The notes under the pieces are model-generated. The model had not been told where the DNA came from. It ran no database searches and was given only the letters and a program-made list of their open reading frames with translations. A DNA stretch of 64,000 nucleotides from Paraglaciecola arctica (GTDB lineage Bacteria; Pseudomonadota; Gammaproteobacteria; Enterobacterales; Alteromonadaceae). The DNA lies in assembly GCF_018861065.1 (NCBI RefSeq), contig NZ_JAHKQO010000031.1, forward strand, positions 62,001 to 126,000, given 5' to 3'. Both the position numbers and the translations under genes were made by a program. Shown one piece after another: positions 1 to 8,337 of the stretch. Position 1 is the stretch's first letter. The number at the start of each line of letters is the position of its first letter.

Positions 1-1733
1 AATGAGGCTTTGAAGATGGTGTCGTCAACAGTTAATGTGCCACTATCGTCTAGTAAACTTACATCTAGTTGACCGCTTGCAATGGCCGCTTGGAGCACTC
101 CTGGGCCATCACCACCTGTTGCTAAATCTAACTCAGCAGGATCTTGGCTTCCAAAAGCGCGAATTCTGCGGGTAACATCTGTGCTGGTTGTTGAGCCTTT
201 GAAAATATCATCAATTTGGTACCAACGAGCGCCGAAAGAAGCAGTCAGTTTATCGGTAAGATCGTATTCAATTTGACCAAACACTGCGACTTGTTCAATG
301 GTGTGGGTCACATCATTAACAAAACTAATGCCTGACTCGAACGGTCCGCCGTCAGAATTAATTCCTTCACTACCTGGAAGTGTTCTAGCTAGATCAGGGA
401 ATTTTTCTGTACTGGCAATTTTGAATTGACCAACGGTTGCAACTTCTTGATCATCATAGAAAATACCGGCGGTAACACGCCAAGCGTTATCTACATCTGT
501 ATTGAAACGCAACTCGTGAGTTGTACGCGATGTATCTGTTTGTTCTTTGTAGTACTTAGTGGGGTCTAAGCAAAGCTCATCTTCTACTGCAACCGAACCA
601 CCGTATTGGCAAACATAATATGCTGAGAACAAGCCACCGTTGGTATAACCGGTGTAATCGATAGTAGAGCTAATTTCACGATCTAGATAACCACCAGTGT
701 AAACTATATCAAGCTTGTCTAAACGACCTTTCAACGTCCAAGTGGTGAGTCCAAATTCATCATCATTGTCTTCAGGTGTAAAACGGTTGACCGAACTTTC
801 ACCTTCAAGGTTAGGATCGTAAGAAAACACACCTTCGGTCTCAAGAGACTGAGCGGTGTGCTGCACCAACAATGACCAATCGTTATTGATCAAATAAGAC
901 ATACCAAATCGAACACCCGTATAAACTGCATCATTAGTATCATCTTCTACTAAGGAGCCATTTTCAGGCGAAATGATAGGGGTGTTTTCAGGGTCGTTAA
1001 GCACGCCACCTGATATTCTGTCAATTACAACAGCACTGCCAGTATAACCACCTTCACCGGGCTTATTGAGGATATTGTCAATCCATCCACCTTGTTTATC
1101 ATTGTAAGCTACAACGCGTAGGGCTAATTCATCAGTAGGCGTAAAGTTCATAAAGGCTTCGACGGAATTGCTCATTTCGCCGCCTTTAGTGCTGCCAATA
1201 TTGACATCCATACCTGCAGCAAAACCCGTGTGATCCGGTTTTTTACTGATCATGCGCACTGTGCCTGATTGCGAACTTGCGCCAAACAGGGTGCCTTGTG
1301 GACCTGGCAATACCTCGATTCGTTCCACATCAGCTGCATACACATCTAGGTTTCGCCCTTGCATGGAGACAGGCTGTTCATCTAGATAAAATGCGACAGA
1401 GGGCTGTAATGCCTGGACTGAAGATACCGAAATATTGGTTTGTGTGGTGGCCGCACCGCGAATATATATTTCATTTTGACCAGGACCTGTGCCCTGGAAA
1501 ACAACGTTTGGAAGAAATTCTACGTAGTCGTTAAAGCTTTCTACGCCTAAATTTTCCAACGCTTCGCCGTTCAAAGCTGAAACTGATACGGGAACATCTT
1601 GTATCGATTCAGTTCTTTTTGTTGCGGTAACTTGAATGGTTTCTATTTGTGCTTTTGACGTTTTCTCTTGTGCTATCGCTGGATTAATAGCGAGAGCTGT
1701 GACTATTGCACAGCTTATTTTTGTTCTGTTCAT
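1..1733 (-). CDS. TonB-dependent outer-membrane receptor, C-terminus cut off by window edge
   Basis: The reverse strand is open from an ATG at 1733 to base 1, about 577 codons, with the C-terminal barrel missing. The first 21 residues form a signal peptide ending in a AIA-Q type cleavage site. The plug domain follows, with an IQVTATKR TonB-box-like stretch, an IYIRGAATT motif and VERIEVLPGPQGTLFGASS, all typical of the family. It should import a ligand across the outer membrane using TonB energy; the ligand cannot be read from sequence. It diverges from betT across about 270 bases. The class resembles the large Alteromonadales/Caulobacter receptors often tied to organic substrates rather than a classical siderophore receptor; that is inference. 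Confidence 0.93.
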   Translation of the reverse strand, partial: MNRTKISCAIVTALAINPAIAQEKTSKAQIETIQVTATKRTESIQDVPVSVSALNGEALENLGVESFNDYVEFLPNVVFQGTGPGQNEIYIRGAATTQTNISVSSVQALQPSVAFYLDEQPVSMQGRNLDVYAADVERIEVLPGPQGTLFGASSQSGTVRMISKKPDHTGFAAGMDVNIGSTKGGEMSNSVEAFMNFTPTDELALRVVAYNDKQGGWIDNILNKPGEGGYTGSAVVIDRISGGVLNDPENTPIISPENGSLVEDDTNDAVYTGVRFGMSYLINNDWSLLVQHTAQSLETEGVFSYDPNLEGESSVNRFTPEDNDDEFGLTTWTLKGRLDKLDIVYTGGYLDREISSTIDYTGYTNGGLFSAYYVCQYGGSVAVEDELCLDPTKYYKEQTDTSRTTHELRFNTDVDNAWRVTAGIFYDDQEVATVGQFKIASTEKFPDLARTLPGSEGINSDGGPFESGISFVNDVTHTIEQVAVFGQIEYDLTDKLTASFGARWYQIDDIFKGSTTSTDVTRRIRAFGSQDPAELDLATGGDGPGVLQAAIASGQLDVSLLDDSGTLTVDDTIFKAS

Positions 1734-2007
1734 GTGGTAAGAACCTTTTTTGGGTTTGCATACACTGCCCAGGGGTAAGATTTATTCTTAGCCCAATGTG
1801 TACAATATTTAGTTTTAATACAAATTTTAATTGACGTGGCGTAAAACACTATACCAGATTTTTGGGCCATTTTCTAAGGTGATTCCCTACTTTGGCAAAA
1901 AGTAGACAGAAATAAATGCATAGTATTCTAATTATCAGCTTGGTTTAAAATAAACCTAAAATAGAGTATATTGGCGAGATAATAATTAGATTTACAGGCT
2001 TAGCTAC

Positions 2008-3975
2008 GTGGTCCTTACTCGAATAGATCAATACCTCAATCGCCCCGTTTTTTATCTTTCTTCACTTTCAATTCTAGTTTTAGTTTTATTTGCGTTAATT
2101 GCCCCCCAAGCGGCGGACGTATTTTTTACTGATTTACAAAGCGCCATTATCGAAAACGGTAGTTGGTTTTACGTAGTATCGGTAGCTATCATTCTGCTGA
2201 CTGTGTTGTATGTTGGTTTCTCTAGCTTTGGCGAAATACGTCTAGGTCCAGATCACTGTAAGCCTGATTTTACGCTGCCTACTTGGCTCTCCATGTTGTT
2301 TGCTGCAGGTATGGGAATTGGACTAATGTTTTTTGGCGTAGCCGAGCCAGTTATGCACTTTTTGTCTCCGCCTACTGCCCCTGAAGGGACCACCGAAGCG
2401 GTACGAGAAGCGATGAAAATGACCTTTTTTCATTGGGGATTACACGCTTGGTCAATCTACGCAGTAGTAGGTCTAATTTTGGCTTATTTTAGTTTCAGAC
2501 TAAATTTGCCCCTCACTTTACGCTCTGCTTTGTACCCAATGATTGGCGACCGGATTTACGGATGGGCTGGTCATACAGTCGATATTCTCGCTGTGGTAAG
2601 TACTGTTTTTGGTATTGCCACTTCGCTGGGATTAGGTGCTGCGCAGATCAACTCAGGGTTAAGCTATCTGTTTGGACTTGAAGAATCAGTTCCTGTGCAG
2701 ATTTACTTGATGATAGGCATTATTGCGGTGGCAATTGTCTCGGTGGCTACTGGGCTAGATAAGGGCATTCGACGCTTATCAGAATTGAATATGATTTTGG
2801 CAATCGCATTATTGTTATTTATTTTGATTTTGGGTCCGACAGTGTTTTTACTGGCCGCATATGTGCAAAACACCGGCGCGTATTTGTCAGATATTGTGCG
2901 CAACACCTTTAACTTATTTGCCTATGATAAAACGGACTGGATTGGTGGATGGACCATTTTTTATTGGGGCTGGTGGTTAGCATGGGCTCCATTCGTGGGG
3001 TTGTTTATTGCGCGTATTTCCCGCGGACGAACTATTCGCGAGTTTGTGATTGGGGTGTTAGTTATTCCTACCGCTTTTACTCTATTTTGGATGACTGTGT
3101 TTGGTAATTCGGCCATTGATCTAATTTATACCCAAGGGGTAGACAAGTTAGGCGAGATGGTGAGCACTAATGCGCCAGTGGCGTTGTTTGTATTTTTGGA
3201 AAACTTTCCGTTTCAGCAATTGTTAAGTTTTATCGCAACCTTGATGGTTGTGGTATTTTTTGTCACATCATGCGACTCAGGAGCAATGGTAGTGGATATG
3301 CTTTGTTCCCATGGAAAAAACGATACGCCCGTTTGGCAACGTATTTATTGGGCTGTTGGAGTAGGCTTGGTCGCTGCAATATTGCTCACTGCAGGTGGTT
3401 TAAATGCACTGCAAACTATGACCATTGCTACGGCTTTGCCCTTCGCCATTATCTTATTGGTATCTTTGGTGGGTTTGATAAAAGCGTTACGTATAGAAAC
3501 CCACAAAAAGGCTAGTTTGTCCATGAACTTGCACCCACATCCAACTACCACCGACAGTGGATGGGAACAACGTTTGTCCGCTATCATAGAATTCCCTAAT
3601 AAAAGTGCGGTTACCCAATTTATAGAGGGCACAGTGCGCGCTGCACTGGAGAGCGTCAGTAAAGAATTGGCTAACAATCAAGTAGAATCAGAGATTTCCA
3701 GTTCAACTAATATGCTGAGATTGAGCGTACAACATGGCAATGAGTATTCATTTACCTACGGAGTGAAGTGCGAAAAATACCTACAACCTAGCTTTTCACC
3801 AGATAATGAAGAGTCACAAGAAACAGACGACGATTGTACTTATTATCGCGCCGAGGTGCACTTAGTTGAGGGCGGCCAAGACTACGATATTATGGGCTGG
3901 TCTAAACAAGCGGTTATTAACGATGTGATTGATCAATACCATAAACATTTACACTTTTTGCATCTATTACGTTGA
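2008..3975 (+). CDS. betT: BCCT-family choline/glycine betaine transporter, BetT-like
   Basis: Membrane carrier of 655 residues that would import choline or a betaine. Family marks are GMGIGLMFFGVAEPVMHF at about residues 101-118 and the Trp-rich segment WTIFYWGWWLAWAPFVG at about 315-331, which carries the ammonium-binding tryptophans, followed by the ARISRGRTIREF signature of BetT. About 12 membrane helices occupy residues 15-500; a soluble tail of about 150 residues follows, as in long BetT proteins that respond to osmolarity. The start is GTG at 2008 with only a weak Shine-Dalgarno. No betIBA genes lie beside it, so the import could be for osmoprotection or for catabolism. A hairpin at 4025-4050 closes the unit. 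Confidence 0.92.
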   Translation: MVLTRIDQYLNRPVFYLSSLSILVLVLFALIAPQAADVFFTDLQSAIIENGSWFYVVSVAIILLTVLYVGFSSFGEIRLGPDHCKPDFTLPTWLSMLFAAGMGIGLMFFGVAEPVMHFLSPPTAPEGTTEAVREAMKMTFFHWGLHAWSIYAVVGLILAYFSFRLNLPLTLRSALYPMIGDRIYGWAGHTVDILAVVSTVFGIATSLGLGAAQINSGLSYLFGLEESVPVQIYLMIGIIAVAIVSVATGLDKGIRRLSELNMILAIALLLFILILGPTVFLLAAYVQNTGAYLSDIVRNTFNLFAYDKTDWIGGWTIFYWGWWLAWAPFVGLFIARISRGRTIREFVIGVLVIPTAFTLFWMTVFGNSAIDLIYTQGVDKLGEMVSTNAPVALFVFLENFPFQQLLSFIATLMVVVFFVTSCDSGAMVVDMLCSHGKNDTPVWQRIYWAVGVGLVAAILLTAGGLNALQTMTIATALPFAIILLVSLVGLIKALRIETHKKASLSMNLHPHPTTTDSGWEQRLSAIIEFPNKSAVTQFIEGTVRAALESVSKELANNQVESEISSSTNMLRLSVQHGNEYSFTYGVKCEKYLQPSFSPDNEESQETDDDCTYYRAEVHLVEGGQDYDIMGWSKQAVINDVIDQYHKHLHFLHLLR

Positions 3976-4024
3976 TATGCAGTTTGGCTATTTGTTAGCA
4001 GATAATGGCAGGCAATGAACCATA

Positions 4025-4050
4025 AAAAGCATCGGATCCTCGATGCTTTT
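4025..4050 (+). terminator. Hairpin terminator after betT
   Basis: A 10-bp perfect stem (AAAAGCATCG paired with CGATGCTTTT) around a 6-base loop lies 50 bases past the betT stop. Only a short T run ends it, so termination may be incomplete. Confidence 0.6.
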
Positions 4051-4051
4051 C

Positions 4052-4059
4052 AGTATACT
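4052..4059. promoter_or_regulatory. Candidate GntR operator (AGTATACT palindrome)
   Basis: Perfect 8-bp palindrome AGTATACT lies 40 bases before the aminotransferase start. It shares its GTATAC core with the palindrome in front of the BenE-type transporter (7165-7172). FadR-subfamily GntR regulators bind GT..AC palindromes, and such a regulator is encoded between the two units. A 6-bp core can occur by chance, so this is a proposal. Confidence 0.35.
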
Positions 4060-4098
4060 CGGGGCATAGAGTTAACCCTTTGAAACTAAGGAATAAAC

Positions 4099-5310
4099 GT
4101 GCGTATTAAGTCGCCCCAAGGTATTTTGTCTTTAGACAGTATTCTACCCGAAGAACCATTATTGATGATGGGGGCGGGGCCAGTTCCTATTCCGGCCAGA
4201 GTGGCAGCGGCGAATGGTATCGTAATCAATCATTTGGGCGATACCATGGCGCAGATTATTGAACAAGTTAAGTTGATGTCGCGGTATGTGTTTCAGACAG
4301 AAACTGGGCATATTTTAGGTGTGGCAGGTCCAGGCTCAGCTGCGATGGAAATGGCCGTGGCTAATTTAGTGTTACCTGGTAGTAAAGTATTGAGTGTTTG
4401 TAATGGCTTTTTCAGCAACCGTTTAGCGGAAATGGCAGAACGAGTAGAAGCCAAGGTGACTCGTTTGCATGTAGAAGAAGGTCAAAGTGCCGACCCTGCA
4501 ATTGTCGCTGAATATATTGAACAACATCAACCCCAAGTTCTGACTATAGTCCAAGGTGAAACCTCTAGTACCGTTTGTAATGCCGATTTAGCTGCAATCG
4601 CAGCCGCTGCAAAAGCGCACAATTGTTTAGTGATTGTTGATGCGGTTTGCACCTTAAGCACCATGAAGTTTGATATGGATGAATGGGGTATAGATGCAGT
4701 GATTACCGGTGGTCAAAAAGGATTATCTTGTATTCCCGGGGTGTCTCTTATTGGTTTTTCTAGTCGAGCTTGGGAACACATTCAGTCTCGTACAGATCAA
4801 TTGCGGCATTGGTGTTTAGACGCTAAGTTAGCCGACCAATTTTGGTATAAAAAATCCTATCATTACACCGCGCCAGTTTCTGGAATATTAGCGATACATG
4901 AAGCGTTAAGATTGGTGTGCACAGAAACCTTGAGCGCTAGGTTTGACCGACATCTAAGAAGCTCATTAGCATTGCAAGCTGGTATTGAAGCAATGGGGTT
5001 ATCCCTATACGTCAAACCAGATGCACGACTCAATTCTGTTGTAGGTATTACCGTGCCCAATGGAGTGAACACTAAACAATTACTCAGCACTATGTCTAGT
5101 CGTTATAAAGTAGAAATTTCTGGCTCCTTTGGGGCAAACATTGTGCGTATTGGGCAAATGGGTGAACAATGCCGTGCCCATAACTTATTCCGTACTTTGC
5201 ATGCCTTTGGTGCGAGCTTTAATCTTTTGGGTCAAAAACTAGACTTGCCAGCAGGTATGGCTGCACTTGAAGGTGCGTTAGATCAACAAGGCTTTGTGGA
5301 TCAGGTTTAA
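4099..5310 (+). CDS. Class V PLP-dependent aminotransferase (alanine/serine-glyoxylate type)
   Basis: Protein of 403 residues in the fold-type I, class V group that includes alanine-glyoxylate, serine-glyoxylate, ureidoglycine-glyoxylate and pyridoxamine-pyruvate transaminases. GAGPVPIPARV near the N-terminus, a VAGPGSAAMEMA cofactor loop (about residue 75), VIVDAVCTLS with the PLP-binding Asp, and GGQKGLSCIPG with the Schiff-base lysine at K207 are visible. It starts at GTG 4099, with AAGGAA seven bases upstream. It converges on the GntR gene with three bases between stop codons. The amino donor cannot be set; the neighbouring transporter and regulator suggest catabolism of an imported amine or amino acid. 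Confidence 0.85.
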   Translation: MRIKSPQGILSLDSILPEEPLLMMGAGPVPIPARVAAANGIVINHLGDTMAQIIEQVKLMSRYVFQTETGHILGVAGPGSAAMEMAVANLVLPGSKVLSVCNGFFSNRLAEMAERVEAKVTRLHVEEGQSADPAIVAEYIEQHQPQVLTIVQGETSSTVCNADLAAIAAAAKAHNCLVIVDAVCTLSTMKFDMDEWGIDAVITGGQKGLSCIPGVSLIGFSSRAWEHIQSRTDQLRHWCLDAKLADQFWYKKSYHYTAPVSGILAIHEALRLVCTETLSARFDRHLRSSLALQAGIEAMGLSLYVKPDARLNSVVGITVPNGVNTKQLLSTMSSRYKVEISGSFGANIVRIGQMGEQCRAHNLFRTLHAFGASFNLLGQKLDLPAGMAALEGALDQQGFVDQV

Positions 5311-5313
5311 CCG

Positions 5314-5961
5314 TCAAAAATGCATATTTTTATGTAAGTATTCGACTAATATTTCGCCTGCTTCAGAAATATGTTGTTTTAAGATATTTTTAGCTTTGCC
5401 TAGTTGTTTCGCTTTTATTGCATTTAATAGTTGATAATGTTCATGTTGGCTGGTTTTTTCATAATGTAGTTCAACCGAATGAAAACCAATATATCTTGAG
5501 CATAGTTGGTGTAGGTGGTAGATATTGTTGAACAAAGTAGGCCGATTGGCGGCTTGATAGAGGCACGCGTGGAACTGCCAATTGAGATCGCCATGTCTGC
5601 TAATGCTTAACTTTGGTTGGTCGAGTTGTTCTAGGATATCTGTGGCTTGGCCCAAAATTTGGTGATTGAATTTTGGCATCGCGTGACTAAGAATGAGCGG
5701 CTCTAAGTACATACGCATCATGTATAAATCTTCTGCTTCGGTGGCGCTTAGCGGATGCACCATCACCCCACGCTTGCCACTTTGTGTTAGCCATCCTTCA
5801 TTTTTTAAACGCCCTAACACATCCCTAATCGGAATACGGCTCACCCCATAATCTGACGCTAATTGCTCTTGTTTTAAGGGGGTGGCGATTGGTAATTTGT
5901 TATCACGAATGTCTTGTTTTAATTGCTGATAGAGAGTTTCAGCTGGTTGCCGTTCAGTCAT
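5314..5961 (-). CDS. GntR-family transcriptional regulator, FCD (FadR-like) type
   Basis: Regulator of 215 residues. Residues about 8-70 form the GntR winged helix, including LKQEQLASDYGVSRIPIRDV and LKNEGWLTQSGKRGVMV; residues about 80-210 form an all-helical FCD ligand domain with several His residues that could hold a metal and an organic acid. It sits three bases after the BenE-type transporter gene on the same strand and is probably co-transcribed with it. It likely controls that transporter and the convergent aminotransferase. The ligand is unknown. Confidence 0.9.
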   Translation of the reverse strand: MTERQPAETLYQQLKQDIRDNKLPIATPLKQEQLASDYGVSRIPIRDVLGRLKNEGWLTQSGKRGVMVHPLSATEAEDLYMMRMYLEPLILSHAMPKFNHQILGQATDILEQLDQPKLSISRHGDLNWQFHACLYQAANRPTLFNNIYHLHQLCSRYIGFHSVELHYEKTSQHEHYQLLNAIKAKQLGKAKNILKQHISEAGEILVEYLHKNMHF

Positions 5962-5964
5962 TAG

Positions 5965-7143
5965 TTAGGTTCTCGTTACTCGGCTTATGGCAAGTGTGAC
6001 AAGCCCAAATGTAATACCCCAAAATGCTGATGCAATATCAAAAAAAGATACCCCAGAAGCCGTAACCAAAAATGTAATTAAGGCAGCATCGCGGTAATTG
6101 GTTTGTTCAAAAGACGATTGCAAACTTGCGCCTATGATACCCAATAACGCGAGCCCCGCTAACGCGGAAATCATCGCTGCTGGAAAAGCCGCAAATAAAC
6201 TGACGACTGCTGCGCCACAAATACCTGCCAATATATTAAATATGCCAGCGAATACACCGGCAACATAACGTTTATCTGAATCAGGATGCGCTTCTTCGCT
6301 GGCACAAATCGCCGCTGTGATAGCTGCTAAGTTTAATGTAAACGCTCCAAAAGGCGCAAACACTACGTTTAACCCTCCTGTCCAGCTGAGTATGGGTGAC
6401 ACCGGTGCTTGATTGTAACCTGTGGCACGTAGAATAGCGATACCAGGCACATTTTGTGATGTCATGGTCACCACAAATAGGGGCAAACCAACACCTATTA
6501 ATAGACTTAAATTAAACTCAGGCATTGTCCAAACAGGCATTGAGAGCTCCCATCTGACTTGTTGTAAACCGATTTTCTCAAATGTGAAGGCATATATAAA
6601 TCCGGCTAGTAGCACTATCATAATTGTGTATCGCGGTAACCATTTTTTGGCGAGTAAAAAAGTCACCAACATGATCCCTACCATTACTGGCTCACTTTGT
6701 AACGAGGTAAAAATATTTAAACCAAACTGCACTAATATGCCTGCCAACATCGCAGAAGCGAGTGGTAGAGGGATACGTTTGGTAAGCGCGTCGAACCAAC
6801 CTGATAAACCTGTCAATAACGTTAACACGCCCACAAATACGAAAATACCTATAGCTTGAGCAATGCTGCTACCACTAAGAGTTGTTGCTAACAAAGCAGC
6901 GCCCGGAGTAGACCAAGCAATGATGATTGGACGTTTGTAATATAACGATAAACCTAAACAGCCCAACCCCATACTCAGACCTAGGGCCCATATCCAAGAG
7001 TCAATCATTTCTTGACTAGCCCCAGCAGCGATTGCGGCTTGATAAACTATTACCCAAGCGCTGGCATAGCCAACTAAGACTGCAATAAAACCAGCGCTGA
7101 TAGCTGAAAAGCTAATGTCAGAAAAACACTTCTTGAAGTTCAT
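5965..7143 (-). CDS. BenE-family (benzoate/H+ symporter type) transporter
   Basis: Inner-membrane protein of about 392 residues with roughly twelve hydrophobic segments and the BenE layout: GFIAVLVGYASAWVIVYQAA near the start, PGAALLAT, a central QNVPGIAILRATGYN segment and FGAFTLNLAAITAAICA. The ATG at 7143 is preferred; an upstream in-frame TTG at 7173 would place the palindromes at 7147-7172 inside the gene. The family is named for benzoate transport, but members sit in many catabolic clusters, so the substrate is open. The GntR gene follows three bases after its stop. Confidence 0.85.
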   Translation of the reverse strand: MNFKKCFSDISFSAISAGFIAVLVGYASAWVIVYQAAIAAGASQEMIDSWIWALGLSMGLGCLGLSLYYKRPIIIAWSTPGAALLATTLSGSSIAQAIGIFVFVGVLTLLTGLSGWFDALTKRIPLPLASAMLAGILVQFGLNIFTSLQSEPVMVGIMLVTFLLAKKWLPRYTIMIVLLAGFIYAFTFEKIGLQQVRWELSMPVWTMPEFNLSLLIGVGLPLFVVTMTSQNVPGIAILRATGYNQAPVSPILSWTGGLNVVFAPFGAFTLNLAAITAAICASEEAHPDSDKRYVAGVFAGIFNILAGICGAAVVSLFAAFPAAMISALAGLALLGIIGASLQSSFEQTNYRDAALITFLVTASGVSFFDIASAFWGITFGLVTLAISRVTRT

Positions 7144-7146
7144 TTT

Positions 7147-7172
7147 TGTATTCAATTTTAAAAATGTATACA
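7147..7172. promoter_or_regulatory. Candidate tandem GntR operators before the BenE-type transporter
   Basis: Two related 8-mers, TGTATTCA (7147-7154) and the perfect palindrome TGTATACA (7165-7172), have centres 18 bases apart and directly precede the ATG at 7143 on the minus strand. They fit the GT..AC operators of FadR-type GntR proteins. This would give autoregulation of the transporter-gntR unit. Confidence 0.45.
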
Positions 7173-7352
7173 AAAAATAACATGGTTGTGAAAGTTTTCA
7201 AAGTGTATCAATGCATTACTCACTTTTTTCTCTGGGATTTAACAAAGAATTATAAGAGCAATTAATGTTCGGGAAGGTTGAGTATCACGCTGTCTTCGTG
7301 TTTTGGTTGAATGCGCAATTAGACAAGAACTTTGCCTAATTGCTTACCCGGG

Positions 7353-8189
7353 TCATATCGCAGATTTGAGCCATTTAATAAAGTCGTGAGTAATGTCGTC
7401 TCTGTTGATTTCATTAAACAACTCGTGCCGCGCGTCAGGATAAAACTGCTGGGTTACGTTTCTGAGACCGTTTTTTTCATAGGCTTTAAGTAGACGTTTG
7501 ACACCTTTGCCATTTTCGCCAACGGGATCCTTAGTACCACTAATGACATAAATGGGTTTAGTTTTATCCCATTTTTTCAGAGTCTGATCTGTGGCTAATG
7601 TAGTCAACGCATCTAACATGCCTTGCCAACTTGCTACAGAGCATTCAAATCCACATAGAGGGTCGGCTACATATTGGTCGACTTCGTCTTTATCTCGACT
7701 CAACCAGTCAAACTCGGTACGGTTAGGTTTAAACGCCTTATTGAATGTTTTAAAGGTCATGGCTGACATAAGGGCACTGTGACCGTTTTTTCCGAGTCTT
7801 AATTTTTCAATACGTATAAGCAATTGCGCAACTCTTCCAAGCAATCCTGGTGGACCGTTGCTGGCTGATAGGGCTGCGGCAGCGATATTATCGCCGTATT
7901 GACTAAGATAAGACTGGGTCAAAAAGGACCCCATAGAATGCCCTAGCAGAATAATAGGTAAACCTTGATGACGGCGGCGAATCTCGCCGTTAAGCATATT
8001 GAGGTCGTCTACGGCTTTGTTCCAACAGTTTTCATCAGCCATGTGTCCAAGGGGCAGCCTTTCTGATATGGATTGTCCATGACCACGGTGGTCATTGGCG
8101 TAAACAGCAAACCCCTCGCCGTTTAAACTAGCGGCCAAGCGCTCGTATCGCGCGCCATGTTCTGCCATACCATGTGCAATCTGTACCAC
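7353..8189 (-). CDS. Lysophospholipase-like alpha/beta hydrolase (start uncertain)
   Basis: Serine hydrolase of the monoacylglycerol lipase / lysophospholipase L2 type. From the GTG at 8189 it shows IAHGMAEHGARYERLA (oxyanion region), NDHRGHGQS, the nucleophile elbow GHSMG (S85), an Asp in SGTKDPVG and the final His in ARHELFNE. The family normally has about 25 more N-terminal residues. These are present in frame up to 8282 (FKLISADNLQLHCYQWLP and so on), but that stretch has no ATG, GTG or TTG. An AGGGAGA Shine-Dalgarno sits properly in front of an ATC codon at 8270. The start may be a mutated ATG, so the gene may be impaired or may initiate at ATC or CTG. Confidence 0.8.
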   Translation of the reverse strand: MVQIAHGMAEHGARYERLAASLNGEGFAVYANDHRGHGQSISERLPLGHMADENCWNKAVDDLNMLNGEIRRRHQGLPIILLGHSMGSFLTQSYLSQYGDNIAAAALSASNGPPGLLGRVAQLLIRIEKLRLGKNGHSALMSAMTFKTFNKAFKPNRTEFDWLSRDKDEVDQYVADPLCGFECSVASWQGMLDALTTLATDQTLKKWDKTKPIYVISGTKDPVGENGKGVKRLLKAYEKNGLRNVTQQFYPDARHELFNEINRDDITHDFIKWLKSAI

Positions 8190-8337
8190 GGCTTTAATGT
8201 CTGCTTTCGGTAACCATTGGTAGCAGTGAAGCTGTAAATTATCTGCGCTGATCAGTTTAAAACTTGTGATATTGTTTTCTCCCTAACTGGATACGTTTTA
8301 TACATGGATTGATTTAGGGTCACGTTGTGTATTAGTT

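Noticed and set aside
1277-1534. 85-codon plus-strand frame inside the first receptor
   Set aside because: It lies antisense to a continuous receptor coding frame with clear plug motifs; its own sequence has no domain character.
6422-6859. 145-codon plus-strand frame
   Set aside because: Antisense to the BenE-type transporter, which has consistent membrane-segment and family sequence.
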